Origin: Catenaria anguillulae PL171
Taxonomy: Eukaryota; Blastocladiomycota; Blastocladiomycetes; Blastocladiales; Catenariaceae
NCBI GenBank assembly: GCA_002102555.1
Contig: MCFL01000365.1
Span: forward strand, 1 to 20,838
Length of the DNA: 20,838 nt
Reading direction: 5' to 3'
The number at the start of each line of letters is the position of its first letter. Within the stretch, counting starts at the first letter, position 1. Below the pieces are notes generated by a model that saw only the letters and a list, made by a program, of their open reading frames with translations, was not told where the DNA came from and made no database searches. Below, piece after piece: positions 17,932 to 20,838 of this stretch. The position numbers and the translations under genes were made by a program.

Positions 17932-18791
17932 CCATCGAGTTCGAGTGTGGTGATTTCTGAGTGTTTTCTGTCGTCTCATTTCCTCTCCCTCGCGGCATTG
18001 TGCAAACGCAGGCATGATCATGAATGAATAATTCATTGACATATCGTTCATGTTTACGGTGTTTATTCATTGCCATATCATTCATGTTGACGGTGTTTCG
18101 TTTCGGCTGACATCAGTTTAGCCAGCAATTGTTGGTGCGAATTATGACGTTCCCACGGTGTTATCGGTCTATACAACTTGTACATGCTCTGGGCCAGAAC
18201 GCACTTCGCAGTCGTGTAGAAACATGTGTACATGTGCGTCACGCCCAAACCAATGACCCCTCCGGCCTGTCAATGATAAGATAATGCAATGCATCCCTTA
18301 CCGTTCCTCTGCGACAACAGCGATTCAACCTAACAGTCCATGATTGCACGGTATATAGGTGGGTGGACAGGACGCTTGAGTCGCTCGGTCCGTCTGACAC
18401 GCAACACGACCTCCTCATCCAGGTTGGTTGGCAGCGGCCTGCACATGTCCATTCTCGACTTTCTCTGCATCTCGTTCGAGATTCTTTGCCAAATCAACCC
18501 GCTCCAACAGCCTATCGCTACATTCTCAGTCAAGACCAAGCCACTGTCCGAGACCAAACGACTGGCAGTGGCCCATGCCCCGATTGTATCGATCACTCTG
18601 TGCTATGGTATGCGGAGGGCACCCACGTTGCTCGTCCCGGACCGTCTAGCCATGACTCGTTAACCAGCAAGTGTGTGTCGATGAGCGCGGGTTGATGTGC
18701 GTCTGGTTGGCATTTCCGTGCTTTGTTTTGAACCGTCCCCAGAGTATGTATCTGTCCACAACTGGTGCCCGTTTATTGCTATTACTTTACA
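17932..18791. other. Non-coding 3' flank before the subtelomeric array
   Basis: No convincing gene is seen in these 860 bases. Apart from the 34-bp tandem duplication listed separately, there is a TATATAG near 18352 and open frames of about 110 codons after it (for example 18363-18695) that show no recognisable domain. I leave those uncalled. Confidence 0.5.
18031..18098. repeat. 34-bp tandem duplication
   Basis: Bases 18031-18064 and 18065-18098 are adjacent copies that agree at 31 of 34 positions. Each starts ATTCATTG and ends ACGGTGTTT. The pair lies about 100 bases past the stop of the USP-like gene and may be in its 3' untranslated region. An ATGAATGAATAATTCATT stretch just before it could form a small hairpin. 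Confidence 0.85.
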
Positions 18792-19007
18792 TTGCCTAGC
18801 ACAGCTGTACCGCCCTATCCTCACGGCCCAAGCGTCAGCAGCTGTTTCCTCAATCCGACTCTGTTTCGCCCCGTGCCGAAATTTGGCGGAGGCCGCCACG
18901 CACGCACAAGCTGGCGGACGGGTCCTTGCAACGGCTCAACGGATAGCCCTTATTGCCGGTATCAAGCGCCACCAATTGCCACGGGCATGAAGGGCGTAGT
19001 TCATTGT

Positions 19008-19024
19008 CAGCCATCGTCTCTGGT
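19008..19024. repeat. Target-site duplication, left copy
   Basis: CAGCCATCGTCTCTGGT, 17 bases, is identical to 19383-19399 on the other side of the SINE. It touches the element's A-tail end. Confidence 0.9.
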
Positions 19025-19382
19025 TTTTTTTTTTTTTTTTAAATACAAGCAGCCTATGTACTGAGGGAGATCTAACCATTGATACACAAAGACACAAGCT
19101 CACACACACAAACACACAACTCCTTGGACTTGGCACTTGGGTATTCACTTGGGACCTTGGACCTTTGGCTTGATTCCAATCTTGTACAGCCACCAACAGA
19201 GGGTGGGCAAAGCAAGAATGCAAGCAATGCAGGTGCAGGGGCTGGGAGGCCAGGGGACAGAAGGAGGCAATGTGGAGCAGAGACCAAGCAACCACAAGTG
19301 CACCAGATGACTTGGGTGGGGTTCGAACCCACAACCTTCGCCTTGCAAGGCGGGAGTGTTGCCACTATGCCAAAACCACTGG
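19025..19382 (-). mobile_element. tRNA-derived SINE with A tail
   Basis: Read on the minus strand, the element starts at 19382 with a tRNA-like head. It has an A box TGGCATAGTGG (19362-19372), an anticodon-arm-like palindrome GCCTTGCAAGGC, and a B box GGTTCGAACCC inside a perfect T-arm GTGGG/CCCAC. A body of about 270 bases without a coding frame follows, with CTTGG-rich and GT-rich segments, ending in an A tail (about 16 T on the plus strand at 19025-19040). Flanking 17-bp target-site duplications are perfect. The acceptor and D stems do not pair properly, so this is not a working tRNA gene. The A and B boxes would drive RNA polymerase III transcription, and movement would depend on a partner LINE. 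The loop might derive from tRNA-Ala(UGC), which is a weak guess. The perfect duplication and long A tail suggest recent insertion. Confidence 0.88.
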
Positions 19383-19399
19383 CAGCCATCGTCTCTGGT
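19383..19399. repeat. Target-site duplication, right copy
   Basis: This is identical over 17 bases to 19008-19024. The homologous place in the next array unit, 19699-19715, is a similar single-copy sequence with no insert. Confidence 0.9.
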
Positions 19400-20344
19400 A
19401 CGTGTTCACGTTCAAGGTGTGCGCCGATGCCCGTCGTTGCGTTAATTCTCGACTTCTCATTCAATTGATTGATGATTTTGCGTTGCCTCGCACAGCTGTA
19501 CCTCCCCATCGTCGCAGCCCATGCCTCAGTGGCCGTTTCCGGAATTTGGCACTTTTTCGTCCCGTGCCGATAATGTGGCCGAGGTCGAAGCTCACGCACA
19601 AGGCCACATACATGTCCCTCCTACAATTCCGCGGATAGCCCTCGTTTCCGACAGCACGCAACACCAAGGGCGCCGTCGCCAAGTGCGTCGTTCGTTGTCG
19701 GCCATCGTCCGCAGTGTTTGTTCACGTTTGAGATGCGTGCACATGCCCGTCCTTGCATCTATTCTTGCATTTTCGCTCGTTGGATCGACGATTCTGCATT
19801 GCCTCGCCCAGCTGTACCGCCCATCGTCGCGGCCCAAGCGCCGGCGGCCGTTTCCGGAAACCGGCGCTTTTTCGTCCTGTATTGAAAATTTGGCCGAGGT
19901 CGCAGCGCACGCACGAGGCCACGCCCATGTCCGTGCGTCCGCCATGGATGGTCCTCGTTTCCAGTATCGAGAAGCACCGAGCGCCGTGGTCACAAAGTGC
20001 GCCGTTCGACATTGGCCGTCGGAGTGCGTGTTTTTTTCTCTAGCGTTCGCGCATGTGCCCGCCATTTCGCCCATTCTCGAGCATCCACTTGCTCAGCCCC
20101 GGTGATCCTGCGTCGCCCTGCAGAGTTGCAACCTTCCATCGTCGTGGCCTGATTCGCCATGGCTGGTTCGGATATCTGACTCTTTGTCGTCTGTGCCGAA
20201 ATCTGGACTCGACTCGTCCCTCCTTGGCCTACATGCGCACGTCCTTTTGCCAACGGCACCCCGTGTTGTTGTCTTTCAGCACTTTGGGCCACTGCAAGAT
20301 TTGGCGTCTCAAGGTTCGCGGCCCATCGTTGGCTGCCAAAACCC

Positions 20345-20626
20345 ATGCGACTCTTGCGTTTTCCGGGCAAAAACCCATGCAATGCGACCCGTTGCATGCG
20401 CCCATGGCGTCCGCTTGTCCGCCCAACCTGTCCAACATGCCGATCGGACCCATGTTTGGTCTGACCATCTTGCTATTTCCCTTTTTCACCCACTTGACTT
20501 TTTGATTCTGTGCCGCATCTCGACAGATCCTATGCCATCTCGATTTCTTGCATCTTTTGATACCTGCCATGACCCAATCGGACCCGCCTTGTTTTTCTGC
20601 ACCACCTCCACCATTTGCCTGCCTTG
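20345..20626. repeat. Telomere-adjacent repeat, distal copy
   Basis: This is the same-orientation partner of 2950-3345, with long shared segments such as GATTCTGTGCCGCATCTCGA and TTGCATCTTTTGA. It lacks the 83-base segment found in the internal copy, the join lying at ATCGGA (20577). It runs to CCTTGTT, where telomeric repeats take over. Short frames here are not convincing genes. Confidence 0.88.
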
Positions 20627-20838
20627 TTAGGTTTAGGTTTAGGTTAGGTTTAGGTTAGGTTTAGGTTAGGTTTAGGTTTAGGTTAGGTTTAGGTTTAGGT
20701 TAGGTTTAGGTTAGGTTAGGTTTAGGTTTAGGTTTAGGTTTAGGTTAGGTTTAGGTTTAGGTTTAGGTTAGGTTTAGGTTTAGGTTTAGGTTAGGTTTAG
20801 GTTAGGTTTAGGTTTAGGTTTAGGTTTAGGTTTAGGTT
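20627..20838 (+). repeat. Telomere: 37 units of TTTAGG (25) and TTAGG (12)
   Basis: The last 212 bases are an uninterrupted irregular array of TTTAGG and TTAGG, ending in a partial TT at the final base. I counted 25 six-base and 12 five-base units. Units differ only in the number of T residues. The G-rich strand points 5' to 3' toward the window's end, so this is the right end of the chromosome and the last base is at or near the assembled terminus. Such variation is typical of a telomerase that slips on its RNA template. Confidence 0.98.

Larger units (their letters stand above)
18792..20344. repeat. Subtelomeric tandem array, about 315 bp per unit, four units
   Basis: Units start at 18792, 19483, 19799 and 20113 with TTGCCTCGC-type sequence followed by CAGCTGTACC. 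Other landmarks in order are a CCCATCGTCG-type block, CCGTTTCCGGAA, TTTTTCGTCC, TTGGCCGAGGTCG, CACGCAC(A/G)AGGCCAC, CTCGTTTCC and GTCGGCCATCGTC. Spacings are 691, 316 and 314 bases. The first spacing becomes 316 once 375 bases of SINE plus one target-site copy are subtracted. The fourth unit is the most diverged and fades into the next repeat. Units carry open frames in several registers on both strands with no conserved protein. Confidence 0.88.

Noticed and set aside
18340-18695. A small gene after the TATATAG at 18352
   Set aside because: Three overlapping frames of 70-110 codons exist in different registers and none has a recognisable domain. One TATA-like string is not enough.
19310-19385. 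A functional tRNA gene on the minus strand
   Set aside because: The T arm, A box and B box are good, but the acceptor and D stems do not pair and the anticodon arm is odd. The A tail and target-site duplications show it is the head of a SINE.
19521-20105. A 194-codon frame in the subtelomeric array
   Set aside because: It spans two array units, and frames of similar length occur in other registers and on the other strand. The unit keeps no single reading frame.
18792-20344. A CRISPR-like array
   Set aside because: The units are long (about 315 bp), diverged and directly adjacent, with no short repeat and unique spacer pattern, and the chromosome is eukaryotic.

Overview
The window is the right-hand end of a linear eukaryotic chromosome. 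Its last 212 bases are pure telomeric repeat, a mix of TTTAGG and TTAGG units on the G-rich strand, running to the final base. Two candidate spliceosomal introns with fungal-looking signals (73 and 103 nt, TTCTCAC branch-like boxes, TAG acceptors), GC-rich coding DNA and a Ty3-type retrotransposon with a very long gag suggest a fungus or related microbial opisthokont. That placement is inference, and I cannot name the species.

Layout from left to right. Bases 1-2.8 kb hold a heavily decayed LTR-retrotransposon fossil between two diverged direct repeats. Bases 2.95-3.96 kb are a subtelomere-type repeat block that shares sequence with the DNA touching the telomere 17 kb away. Bases 3.97-4.72 kb hold a repeat with a period near 194 bp, split by a purine-rich 298-bp segment between two perfect 60-bp direct repeats. 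Bases 4.8-12.27 kb, on the minus strand, are a fairly young Ty3/gypsy element: a long unbroken gag-protease frame followed by RT, RNase H and integrase with a few breaks. Bases 12.27-12.84 kb are a divergent spacer.

Bases 12.84-17.93 kb, on the plus strand, appear to be one three-exon gene for a protein of about 1638 residues. It begins with nuclear-localisation-like motifs and a ubiquitin-specific-protease (C19) fold that retains Cys, His and Asp boxes. A large unrecognised region follows. The protein ends with two copies of a Cys/His-rich module (CxxC ... C ... H ... CPYR) that I do not recognise. This gene is the best candidate for something undescribed.

Bases 17.93-18.79 kb are non-coding apart from a 34-bp tandem duplication. 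Bases 18.79-20.34 kb are an array of about 315-bp subtelomeric units. A tRNA-derived SINE has inserted into its first unit, with a perfect 17-bp target-site duplication, A and B boxes and an A tail; the next unit shows the empty site. Bases 20.35-20.63 kb are the distal copy of the 3-kb repeat, and the telomere begins inside it.

No rRNA, intact tRNA or CRISPR was seen. Apart from the spliced gene, everything here is repeat or mobile-element DNA, so the gene sits in a fast-changing terminal region.
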